NCBI GenBank assembly: GCA_902478945.1
Contig: CABSMX010000107.1
Coordinates: 1-6,190 of the forward strand
Origin: an uncultured Collinsella sp.
Lineage (GTDB): Bacteria > Actinomycetota > Coriobacteriia > Coriobacteriales > Coriobacteriaceae
Reading direction: 5' to 3'
DNA: 6,190 bases
The notes under the pieces were generated by a model. The model was not told the origin of the DNA, searched no databases, and saw only the letters and a program-made list of their open reading frames with translations. A program made the position numbers and the translations under genes. Within the stretch, counting starts at the first letter, position 1. Every line of letters starts with the position of its first letter. Positions 1-6,177 of the stretch are shown one piece after another.

Positions 1-6
1 AGACAG
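1..6. other. Probable Tn5 mosaic-end adapter remnant (left end)
   Basis: The first six bases, AGACAG, equal the last six bases of the 19-bp Tn5 mosaic end (AGATGTGTATAAGAGACAG) used in tagmentation libraries. Six bases alone is weak evidence, but the protein reading supports it. In RecJ the residue before His-Glu-Gly-Val-Lys-Gly-Ile-Val-Ala is normally Trp (TGG). Here that codon reads GGG, as expected if the adapter's final G replaced the T and the remaining GG is genomic. The other window end carries a longer copy of the same adapter in the opposite orientation, which makes the reading much more likely. Confidence 0.75.
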
Positions 7-8
7 GG

Positions 9-2213
9 CACGAGGGCGTTAAGGGCATCGTGGCGAGCCGCCTTACCAACCGATATCACGTGCCGGCGCTGCTTTTCTCTATCGAGGACGGTATAGCACG
101 TGGCTCGGGCCGCTCGGTAGGCAAGGTTAACCTGTTCGAAGCCGTCGAGCGCTGCTCCGACCTGCTGATTCGCCGCGGCGGGCATGCCGGTGCGGTGGGC
201 GTGACCATCGAGGTATCTAAGCTCGATGAGTTTCGTCGACGTCTTTCCGCCGTGTTGTCCGAGCTTCCCGCCGAGGACTTTGAGGACACCGACGAGGTTG
301 CCGCCACGGTCGACCTTTCCGAATTGAATATCGAGACCATCGAGCAGATTTCCCGCCTTGAGCCGTTTGGCCAGGGTAATAAGGTGCCGCTGCTGGCTGC
401 CGAGGGCGTGACGATGTGTGATCGCGCCGTGGTGGGTAAGACCGGCGAGCATATGCGCTTCGTGGCGACGGATGGAGCCGCGAGCGTGCCGGCAATCATG
501 TTCCGTGTACCGCAAATCGACAGGCTTATCAATTGCGACAGCGCCGTCGACTTGGTGTTCGAGGCCGTTGCCGAGCATTGGCAGGGACGTGTGAAGCCCA
601 AGCTCATGATCAAAGATGTCTTGGTGCGCGATACCACGGCACCCAATATCGACGATTCGGCATGTGAGCTTCGCCGCGGCGTACAACCGGCGGATTCTGG
701 CCTGCGCCTGGAGTCGCGTAAACGCGAGACGCTTGCCCAACTTTCCTATACCGAGCTCACGCGCTCGCTCATTCACAGCTTTATCGGATCGAACCAGCCG
801 CACCGCGCGCAGGTCGAGGCGCTCGATGCACTGGCCGATCACCAAAGTGTTCTGGCCGTTATGGGAACGGGGCGCGGCAAGTCTCTTATCTTCCATGTGC
901 ATGCCGCGCGCGAGGCGGTTCTTCGCGGGCGTGCGAGTATCTTTGTCTATCCGCTGCGCGCGCTCGTTGCCGACCAGGCCTATCACCTTTCCTCGACGAT
1001 GGCCGCGCTCGGCATTGGCGTTGGCGTGCTGACCGGCGAGACCGTGGAGGCGGCGCGCGATGACGTGTTTGCCGGCCTGGCTTCGGGCCGCACCGGCATT
1101 GTTCTCACGACGCCTGAGTTCCTGTCTATCCATCGCGATCGCTTTGCACGTTCTGGACGCATCGGCTTTGTCGTTATCGACGAGGCACACCATGCCGGTC
1201 TTGCCAAAGGCGGCGACCGGAGCGCATACCTCGACATGCCCGATATCCTCAAAGCCCTGGGCGACCCCGTTGTCATGGCGGCAACGGCTACCGCGACGGC
1301 CCCGGTCGTGGCGGAGCTTGCTCGTGTATTGCCGATTACCAGGACGGTGGTCGACGAGACCGTTCGCGAGAACCTGCAACTCGAGGACGATCGTGACCTT
1401 GCGAGCCGCGAAAATCGCCTGGTGTCGATCGTGGCGACGGGGGAGAAGACCGTTATCTACGTGAACTCGCGCGACCAGTCCGTGGCGCTTGCCAAGACGT
1501 TGCGCAAACGCGTGCCCGACTGTGCGACCCATATCGCGTTCTATAACGCCGGGCTTGCGCGCTCCGATCGCCGCCGTGTTGAGGAAGCCTTTAGAGACGG
1601 AAGTCTCAGCTGCATCGTTTCAACTTCGGCCTTCGGTGAGGGCGTCAACCTGCCCGATATCCGTCATGTCGTGCTCTACCACATGCCGTTTGGTGCGATT
1701 GAGTTTAACCAGATGAGTGGCCGTGCCGGCCGCGATGGACAGCCCGCCGTGATTCACCTGCTCTATTCGTCGCGTGACGCTCGTATTAATGAGCGCCTGC
1801 TCGATTGTTACGCGCCCGAGCGCGATGAGCTTGTCACACTCTATCGAGCGCTGCAGACCATGTGGCGCTCCAACCGTGGCAAGACGGGGGACGATTCATT
1901 CTGCGCAAGCGATATCGACATTGCGCAGATGTGTCTTGCCATCGATGCCCGCACGCCGGTCGACGAGCGCTCGGTGGAAAGCGGCCTGGGAATCTTCGAA
2001 GAACTCGGTTTCTGCCGCGTTTCGGGGTTTGACGATACGCGTCGCATCGCGATGGCGGAAAACCCCGGTCGCGTGCAATTAAGCAGGTCAATTCGCTATT
2101 TGGAGGGCTTGCGCTCGCGCATGGAGTTCACGGCTTTTCGGAGTTGGGCACTCGATTCGTGCGCTTCTGATATGCTAGCCAAAGTTAACCGCCCGATCGT
2201 ACCGCGGGCCTAG
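9..2213 (+). CDS. recJ: RecJ single-strand exonuclease C-terminal part fused to a RecQ-like DEAH helicase (5'-partial)
   Basis: The gene enters from the left. An apparent GTG start at 30 is really the Val of the RecJ motif GIVASRL, and the frame is open to the window edge. Residues here are counted from that Val. RecJ part: GSGRSV (25-30), the DHHA1 motif GGHAGAVG (50-57) and the OB-domain signature EPFGQGN (111-117). The DHH nuclease motifs, perhaps 350-400 residues, lie outside the window. After a linker (about 200-240) comes a superfamily 2 helicase: Walker A GTGRGKS (279-285), DEAH box (384-387), motif III ATATA (419-423), motif V around 531-541 and motif VI QMSGRAGRDG (561-570). A winged-helix-like tail follows (about 595-675). 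RecJ degrades ssDNA 5' to 3' in recombination and repair; the fused helicase presumably unwinds its substrate. The RecQ aromatic-rich loop and zinc-binding cysteines are not seen. The stop is 15 bases before rel, suggesting an operon. Domain identity is certain; joint function is inferred. Confidence 0.93.
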   Translation, partial: HEGVKGIVASRLTNRYHVPALLFSIEDGIARGSGRSVGKVNLFEAVERCSDLLIRRGGHAGAVGVTIEVSKLDEFRRRLSAVLSELPAEDFEDTDEVAATVDLSELNIETIEQISRLEPFGQGNKVPLLAAEGVTMCDRAVVGKTGEHMRFVATDGAASVPAIMFRVPQIDRLINCDSAVDLVFEAVAEHWQGRVKPKLMIKDVLVRDTTAPNIDDSACELRRGVQPADSGLRLESRKRETLAQLSYTELTRSLIHSFIGSNQPHRAQVEALDALADHQSVLAVMGTGRGKSLIFHVHAAREAVLRGRASIFVYPLRALVADQAYHLSSTMAALGIGVGVLTGETVEAARDDVFAGLASGRTGIVLTTPEFLSIHRDRFARSGRIGFVVIDEAHHAGLAKGGDRSAYLDMPDILKALGDPVVMAATATATAPVVAELARVLPITRTVVDETVRENLQLEDDRDLASRENRLVSIVATGEKTVIYVNSRDQSVALAKTLRKRVPDCATHIAFYNAGLARSDRRRVEEAFRDGSLSCIVSTSAFGEGVNLPDIRHVVLYHMPFGAIEFNQMSGRAGRDGQPAVIHLLYSSRDARINERLLDCYAPERDELVTLYRALQTMWRSNRGKTGDDSFCASDIDIAQMCLAIDARTPVDERSVESGLGIFEELGFCRVSGFDDTRRIAMAENPGRVQLSRSIRYLEGLRSRMEFTAFRSWALDSCASDMLAKVNRPIVPRA
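2168..2176 (+). promoter_or_regulatory. Possible extended -10 promoter for rel inside the recJ 3' end
   Basis: TGATATGCT reads as an extended -10 element (TGn followed by TATGCT, 4 of 6 matches to TATAAT). It lies about 53 bases before the rel start codon. No good -35 sits at the usual 16-18 base spacing; the nearest TTG hexamer (TTGGGC, 2144-2149) is 21 bases away. It could give rel its own transcription in addition to read-through from recJ. Because it lies in coding sequence, a chance match is quite possible. Confidence 0.35.
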
Positions 2214-2228
2214 GGGAAGGGGACCTCG

Positions 2229-4589
2229 ATGGACGCCGCAGCTCGTACCGCCCATGATTCCACCCTCCAGCCGTTTTCGGAGATGGAGCACTATAAGCAT
2301 GCCGATGAGCTGCCGCCCGAGATTATGGCGGACAGCTACGACAAGCTGGAGCGTCTGTGCCTCAAATATATGAACGAGGACGACTTCTCCAAGGTGGAGC
2401 AGGCCTACTGCTTTGCTGCCGAGAAGCACTGCAACCAAAAGCGGCGTTCGGGCGAGATGTACATTAACCATCCCGTCGAGGTAGCTATCATTCTGGCCGA
2501 CCTCAAGATGGACTGCGATGTGGTGTGCGCCGCGCTGTTGCACGATACCGTCGAGGATACCGAGACCTCGCTTACCGATGTTTCCGGCCTGTTTGGCGAT
2601 ACGGTGGCCGAGCTCGTCGATGGCGTGACCAAGCTCACCAACATCGAAGTCGACAGCATGGACGAGAAGCAGGCCCTCACGCTGCGCAAGATGTTCCTTG
2701 CCATGTCCAAGGACATCCGCGTCATCATCGTCAAACTCGCCGACCGCCTGCATAACATGCGCACGCTTGCCGCCCTGCGCGAGGACCGCCGTCTGTTTAA
2801 GGCGCGCGAGACCATGGACGTATACGCGCCTCTGGCCGACCGCCTGGGCATGAGCTCTATCAAGTGGGAGCTTGAGGACCTGTCCTTCTTCTACTTGGAG
2901 CCCGATGCCTACCAGCGCATCGCGCGCATGGTAGCCGAGTCGCGCGAGGTTCGCGAGCGTTATCTGGCCGAGACCATCAAGACGCTCACCGATGAACTCA
3001 ATCGCATTGGTCTTGAGGACTTTCAGATCAACGGTCGTTCCAAGCACTATTGGTCCATCTATCAAAAGATGAAGCGCAAGGGCAAGGAGTTCTCCGAGAT
3101 TTACGACCTGGTGGCGCTGCGCGTCATCACTCATTCGGTGCGCGATTGCTATTCCACGCTTGGTGCCGTGCATACCTTGTGGCATCCCATGCCCGGTCGT
3201 TTTAAAGACTATATCGCTATGCCCAAGGTCAATAACTACCAGTCGCTTCATACGACGGTTATCGGCCCCACGGCCCGCCCGCTCGAGATTCAGATTCGAA
3301 CCTATGAGATGCACGAGCAGGCCGAGTACGGCATCGCCGCCCACTGGCTGTACAAGAAGTCGGGCGGATCGTCTGCCTCCAAGACCAACGATGCGCAGCG
3401 TCTGGACGACCAGATTAACTGGCTCAAGCACTCACTCGACTGGGCGGCGTCTGACGAGATCACCGATGCCAAGGAATACCTGCACTCGCTGAAGGTCGAC
3501 TTGTTTGACCAGGAGATTTTTGTCTTCACGCCCAAGGGCGAGGTCATGGCGCTTCGTGCCGGCTCCACGCCGCTCGACTTTGCCTACGCCGTTCACACCG
3601 AGGTGGGCAACCACTGTGTCGGCGCTAAGATCAACGGTGCGGTGGCCCCGCTCACGCACGAGATCAAGACGGGCGACCGTGTCGAGATCCTGACCAACAA
3701 GAGTTCCAAGCCGTCGCGTGATTGGCTCAAGATCGTTAAGACGCCTTCGGCCAAGTCAAAGATTCGCCGTTACTTCGCCGCCGCGACCAAAGACGATGAC
3801 GCTGCTGCCGGCCGCGATATACTGGCTAAGGACCTGCGCAAGCGCGGGTATGGCATCTCTACGCCGCGATCCACGCGTGCACTCAACGCCGTGGCGGAGC
3901 AGTTTAACTTCAAGCAGCTCGAGGACCTTTTTGCAGCCGTTGGCGCGGGCAAGGTCGCCCCGCGCGCTGTGGGCAATAAGGTCGAGCAAATCTTGGACCC
4001 CAAGCCCGAGGAACAGCTCACCAAGGCCGAGGCTATCGCCGAGGTCGTAAAGCAGCCTGCCCGCGGATCCAACCGCAAACCGCAAAAGCGCGGTAAGAGC
4101 GCCAGTAACGGCATTATCGTCAAGGGCGAGAGCAACAGCGGCCTGCTGGTCCGTCTGGCTCATTGCTGTAACCCCGTGACGGGCGACGACATCGTCGGCT
4201 TCATCACGCGCGGTCGTGGCGTTTCGGTGCATCGCGCCAAGTGCCCCAACGTCAAGGGCCTCATGGAGCACCCCGAGCGCATGATTGACGTAGAGTGGGA
4301 TGGCGCCGCCGATACGCTTTTCCAGGTCGAGATCGTGGTCGAGTGCCTGGATCGTATGGGCCTGCTCAAGGACGTCACCATCGCCATTGGCGATGCAGGT
4401 GGCAACATCCTTTCCGCCGCCACCTCGACCAACCGCGAAGGTATTGCGACCCTGCGTTTTATGGTCGAGATCTCGGACGCGAGTGGTCTGGATCCGCTGC
4501 TGGCATCGATTAGCAGCGTCGACTCGGTCTACGATGCACGCCGTTTGATGCCTGGCGAGGGCGGGGCTCAGCTCAAGCGTCGCGTATAG
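2229..4589 (+). CDS. rel: Bifunctional (p)ppGpp synthetase/hydrolase, RelA/SpoT family
   Basis: This enzyme makes and degrades the stringent-response alarmone (p)ppGpp, transferring pyrophosphate from ATP to GDP/GTP and removing it again. It is 786 residues long, normal for long Rel proteins. Hydrolase HD domain (about 55-210): R72, H81, HD 105-106, ED 109-110, D172 and N176 match the known Mn-dependent hydrolase residues. Synthetase domain (about 250-378): D293, RFKD 324-327, YQSLHTT 337-343 and E353 in EIQIRT are all present. RFKD is the charge type of bifunctional Rel/SpoT rather than the EXDD of RelA. A TGS domain (about 429-490), a Cys/His-containing domain (C646, C647, H668, C672) and a C-terminal ACT domain (about 697-772) complete the ribosome-sensing half. 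A Lys/Arg/Ser-rich linker spans about 610-628. The start is set by AAGGGG six bases before ATG; the N-terminus is about 28 residues longer than the Streptococcus enzyme. No defects are visible. Confidence 0.97.
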   Translation: MDAAARTAHDSTLQPFSEMEHYKHADELPPEIMADSYDKLERLCLKYMNEDDFSKVEQAYCFAAEKHCNQKRRSGEMYINHPVEVAIILADLKMDCDVVCAALLHDTVEDTETSLTDVSGLFGDTVAELVDGVTKLTNIEVDSMDEKQALTLRKMFLAMSKDIRVIIVKLADRLHNMRTLAALREDRRLFKARETMDVYAPLADRLGMSSIKWELEDLSFFYLEPDAYQRIARMVAESREVRERYLAETIKTLTDELNRIGLEDFQINGRSKHYWSIYQKMKRKGKEFSEIYDLVALRVITHSVRDCYSTLGAVHTLWHPMPGRFKDYIAMPKVNNYQSLHTTVIGPTARPLEIQIRTYEMHEQAEYGIAAHWLYKKSGGSSASKTNDAQRLDDQINWLKHSLDWAASDEITDAKEYLHSLKVDLFDQEIFVFTPKGEVMALRAGSTPLDFAYAVHTEVGNHCVGAKINGAVAPLTHEIKTGDRVEILTNKSSKPSRDWLKIVKTPSAKSKIRRYFAAATKDDDAAAGRDILAKDLRKRGYGISTPRSTRALNAVAEQFNFKQLEDLFAAVGAGKVAPRAVGNKVEQILDPKPEEQLTKAEAIAEVVKQPARGSNRKPQKRGKSASNGIIVKGESNSGLLVRLAHCCNPVTGDDIVGFITRGRGVSVHRAKCPNVKGLMEHPERMIDVEWDGAADTLFQVEIVVECLDRMGLLKDVTIAIGDAGGNILSAATSTNREGIATLRFMVEISDASGLDPLLASISSVDSVYDARRLMPGEGGAQLKRRV

Positions 4590-4591
4590 GC

Positions 4592-4619
4592 GTGACGAGC
4601 GCGCGACAGTAATGATATT
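4592..4619 (+). promoter_or_regulatory. Weak candidate promoter for the MBL hydrolase gene
   Basis: GTGACG (4592-4597, 4 of 6 to TTGACA) and GATATT (4614-4619, 4 of 6 to TATAAT) are 16 bases apart just after the rel stop. Transcription would begin near 4626, so the hairpin at 4624-4654 would form in the leader of the hydrolase mRNA. Both boxes are imperfect, and transcription from rel is an equally good explanation. Confidence 0.22.
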
Positions 4620-4623
4620 GGCT

Positions 4624-4654
4624 ACGTTCGGGGCATCGTTTGATGCCTCGACGT
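4624..4654 (+). terminator. Hairpin between rel and the MBL gene (weak terminator or leader structure)
   Basis: TCGGGGCATC (4628-4637) pairs with GATGCCTCGA (4642-4651) across a four-base GTTT loop, giving 10 pairs with one G-U. With T4627 bulged, ACG (4624-4626) pairs with CGT (4652-4654), for 13 pairs in total. Only a short TTTAT follows, so as an intrinsic terminator it would be weak. It ends seven bases before the AGGAGG ribosome-binding site (4662-4667). It may therefore instead reduce read-through, protect the rel mRNA 3' end or influence translation of the hydrolase. Confidence 0.45.
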
Positions 4655-4675
4655 TTATAGAAGGAGGGCGCACAC

Positions 4676-5359
4676 ATGGACGCTGCGGCTTTGGACTTAA
4701 CCCCTCGGGGTACGGCTTCGATTGAGGTGCTTGTAAACGGGCCCATCCAGACCAACAGTTACGCCGTTATTTCGAGTGGCGAATGCTTGATTATCGATCC
4801 CGCTTGGGAAGGCGAAAGCCTCGTTGCGCACATCCGAGCCGAACACCCTGGCGTGTATGTGCTCGGTTCCGTCTGCACGCACGGTCATGCCGATCATGTT
4901 GGCGGTGTAGCCGGGGTTCGGGCCGCCGTTGGCGCTGACGCCTTGTACGAGCTGTGTGTTAAGGATGCGGCTGTGCCGCATGCGAATATCGAGGAGCAGC
5001 GAGCGATGTGGGGCATCGAGACGCCCGATCCGGGCGAGCCGACGCGGCTGCTTGCCGAGGGGGATACCATTGAGCTAGGCGACATTTGCCTGCAGGTTAT
5101 CGAGGTGCCCGGGCATACGCCGGGTGGCATTGTCTTGTTTGCTGCCACCGAGCAGGGGAACATTGCCTTTGTGGGCGACACGCTATTCCCGGGCAGCCAC
5201 GGCCGCACCGATCTTTCTGGAGGAGATGAGGCGGCGATTCTGCGCTCGCTCTCCAAGCTCGCCCGGCTTCTCCCGCCCGATACCGTTTGCCTAACCGGCC
5301 ATGGCGATTCGACCACTGTGGCACGCGAGCTTATGCGGAACCCTTTCATGCAGATGTAG
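4676..5359 (+). CDS. Metallo-beta-lactamase-fold hydrolase, glyoxalase II-like
   Basis: A 227-residue cytoplasmic protein with no signal peptide or membrane segment. It has the full metal-binding set of the superfamily: THGHADH (68-74, giving H69, H71, D73, H74), GHTPGG with H147, GDTLF with D168, and TGHGDST with H209. GRTDL (176-180) and the NPF ending (222-224) are typical of the small glyoxalase II-like group (YcbL-type), which lacks the long C-terminal substrate-binding domain of true GloB. These enzymes usually bind two metals, often zinc, and hydrolyse thioesters such as S-lactoylglutathione or analogues; the actual substrate here cannot be read from sequence. AGGAGG eight bases before ATG (4662-4667) fixes the start. 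A similar gene follows rel and dtd in many Firmicutes, which supports family placement and co-inheritance but not a specific role in the stringent response. Confidence 0.93.
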   Translation: MDAAALDLTPRGTASIEVLVNGPIQTNSYAVISSGECLIIDPAWEGESLVAHIRAEHPGVYVLGSVCTHGHADHVGGVAGVRAAVGADALYELCVKDAAVPHANIEEQRAMWGIETPDPGEPTRLLAEGDTIELGDICLQVIEVPGHTPGGIVLFAATEQGNIAFVGDTLFPGSHGRTDLSGGDEAAILRSLSKLARLLPPDTVCLTGHGDSTTVARELMRNPFMQM

Positions 5360-5389
5360 CTTTGTAGTCAGCTTCTGAAGCACGAGAAG

Positions 5390-5464
5390 CGTCCAAACGT
5401 CAAGATATTTTCCCCAACGGGTCGATTCCGTAGGGCAAACGGTCAAAAAAAGTCTGTTTGGACG
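5390..5464. repeat. Nine-base inverted repeat upstream of fba
   Basis: CGTCCAAAC (5390-5398) and GTTTGGACG (5456-5464) are exact reverse complements separated by 57 bases. Within the same stretch CAAACG also occurs three times in direct orientation at 5394, 5436 and 5476, about 40-42 bases apart, close to four helical turns. Such phasing could suit a looping repressor or cooperative binding. No U-tract follows, so a terminator is unlikely. The region between the hydrolase and fba holds no gene that I can support. Confidence 0.45.
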
Positions 5465-5488
5465 ATATTCGTGAACAAACGAACGTTT
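5456..5488. promoter_or_regulatory. Overlapping dyads, candidate operator for fba
   Basis: Several short palindromes overlap just upstream of, and into, the fba -35 region: ACGA-TAT-TCGT (5462-5472), TTCGT-6-ACGAA (5468-5483) and AAACG-AA-CGTTT (5477-5488). GTTTG (5456-5460) with CAAAC (5476-5480) forms a looser outer dyad. The 12-base AAACGAACGTTT overlaps the proposed -35, a position expected for repressor binding. I do not recognise the motif as that of a named regulator, so the operator role is inferred from position and symmetry. Confidence 0.4.
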
Positions 5489-5513
5489 ATGCTCGGATAC
5501 GCCGTGGTAAAAT
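5486..5513 (+). promoter_or_regulatory. fba promoter (extended -10)
   Basis: TGGTAAAAT (5505-5513) is an extended -10 element whose TAAAAT hexamer matches TATAAT at five of six positions. A weak -35, TTTATG (5486-5491), lies 16 bases upstream. Transcription should begin near 5520, leaving a leader of about 34 bases that carries AGGAGG (5540-5545) eight bases before the fba ATG. It is the best-looking promoter in the window and fits an independently expressed glycolytic gene. Confidence 0.65.
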
Positions 5514-5553
5514 CACAGGCGTTATCGGAGCAACCTTACAGGAGGTTTCTTTT

Positions 5554-6177
5554 ATGCTCGTCAACGCAGCAGACATGCTCAAGAAGGCCGAGGCCGGCAA
5601 GTACGGTCTCGGTGCCTTCAACACCAACAACCTCGAGTGGACCCTGGCTATTCTCCAGGCTGCCGAGGAGGCCAAGTCTCCGCTGATCCTTCAGTGCACC
5701 GCTGGTGCCGCTAAGTGGATGGGCGGTTTCAAGGTCTGCGCCGACATGGTCAAGGCTGCCGTCGAGGCCACGGGCGTTACCGTTCCCGTCGCCCTTCACC
5801 TCGATCACGGTTCTTACGAGGACTGCTTCAAGTGCATCGAGGCCGGCTTCACGTCCATCATGTATGACGGCTCTCACGAGGAGACCTTCCAGCTTAACCT
5901 CGACCGCACCAAGGAGCTCGTTGAGCTTGCCCACTCCAAGGGCATGTCCATCGAGGCCGAGGTCGGCGGCATCGGCGGCACCGAGGACGGCGTGACCTCC
6001 AGCGGCGAGCTCGCTGATCCTGCTGAGTGCAAGCAGATCGCTGACCTGGGCGTCGACTTCCTCGCCTGCGGCATCGGCAACATCCACGGCGTGTACCCTG
6101 CCGACTGGGCTGGCCTTTCCTTCGAGCGCCTGGGCGAGATCAAGGCTCAGACCGGTGACCTGCCCCTCGTTCTGCAC
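5554..6177 (+). CDS. fba: Class II fructose-bisphosphate aldolase (3'-partial)
   Basis: This zinc enzyme cleaves fructose 1,6-bisphosphate to dihydroxyacetone phosphate and glyceraldehyde 3-phosphate in glycolysis, and runs in reverse in gluconeogenesis. The N-terminal GAFNTNN (20-26) is typical of the class IIb group. HLDHG (82-86) supplies the catalytic Asp84 and zinc ligand His85, AEVGGIGG (135-142) follows, and GNIHG gives the second zinc ligand His178. PLVLH (204-208) ends with His208, the expected third ligand, normally followed by Gly-Gly-Ser-Gly. Here the reading changes to Leu-Ser-Leu-Ile because adapter sequence begins. About 208 of the usual 285-310 residues are present. Codon choice is markedly more restricted than in the neighbours (for example Lys is always AAG), consistent with high expression. 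A strong AGGAGG site and its own promoter precede it. Tagatose-bisphosphate aldolases (GatY/KbaY) share the fold and motifs, so substrate choice is likely but not proven. Confidence 0.95.

Noticed and set aside
30..32. GTG at 30 as the start of the RecJ-helicase protein
   Set aside because: It is the Val of the conserved GIVASRL motif; the reading frame upstream continues RecJ homology to the window edge, so the gene is truncated rather than starting here.
2175..3431. Long open frame of 418 codons on the - strand
   Set aside because: It lies entirely opposite rel, whose every domain is recognisable. The frame is open because GC-rich codon bias removes stops on the opposite strand; its translation is repetitive in Leu, Gly, Val and His and fits no family.
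3756..4673. 305-codon open frame on the - strand opposite the rel 3' half
   Set aside because: Shadow of rel codon bias, with no recognisable domain and no convincing ribosome-binding site.
2229..4690. Shared Met-Asp-Ala-Ala-Ala N-termini of Rel and the hydrolase as a repeat or duplication
   Set aside because: Only five residues match, codons differ, and the proteins diverge immediately; chance is sufficient.
5371..5390. GCTTCT-8-AGAAGC as a terminator after the hydrolase gene
   Set aside because: The stem is only six pairs with an alternative internal palindrome, and no T-run follows.
5445..5451. A7 tract as an UP element or as a - strand terminator U-tract
   Set aside because: It is about 70 bases upstream of the predicted fba start, too far for an UP element, and no - strand gene or adjacent GC-rich hairpin supports a terminator.
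5536..6177. 213-codon open frame on the - strand opposite fba
   Set aside because: Mirror of the strongly biased aldolase codons; the aldolase on the + strand is certain.
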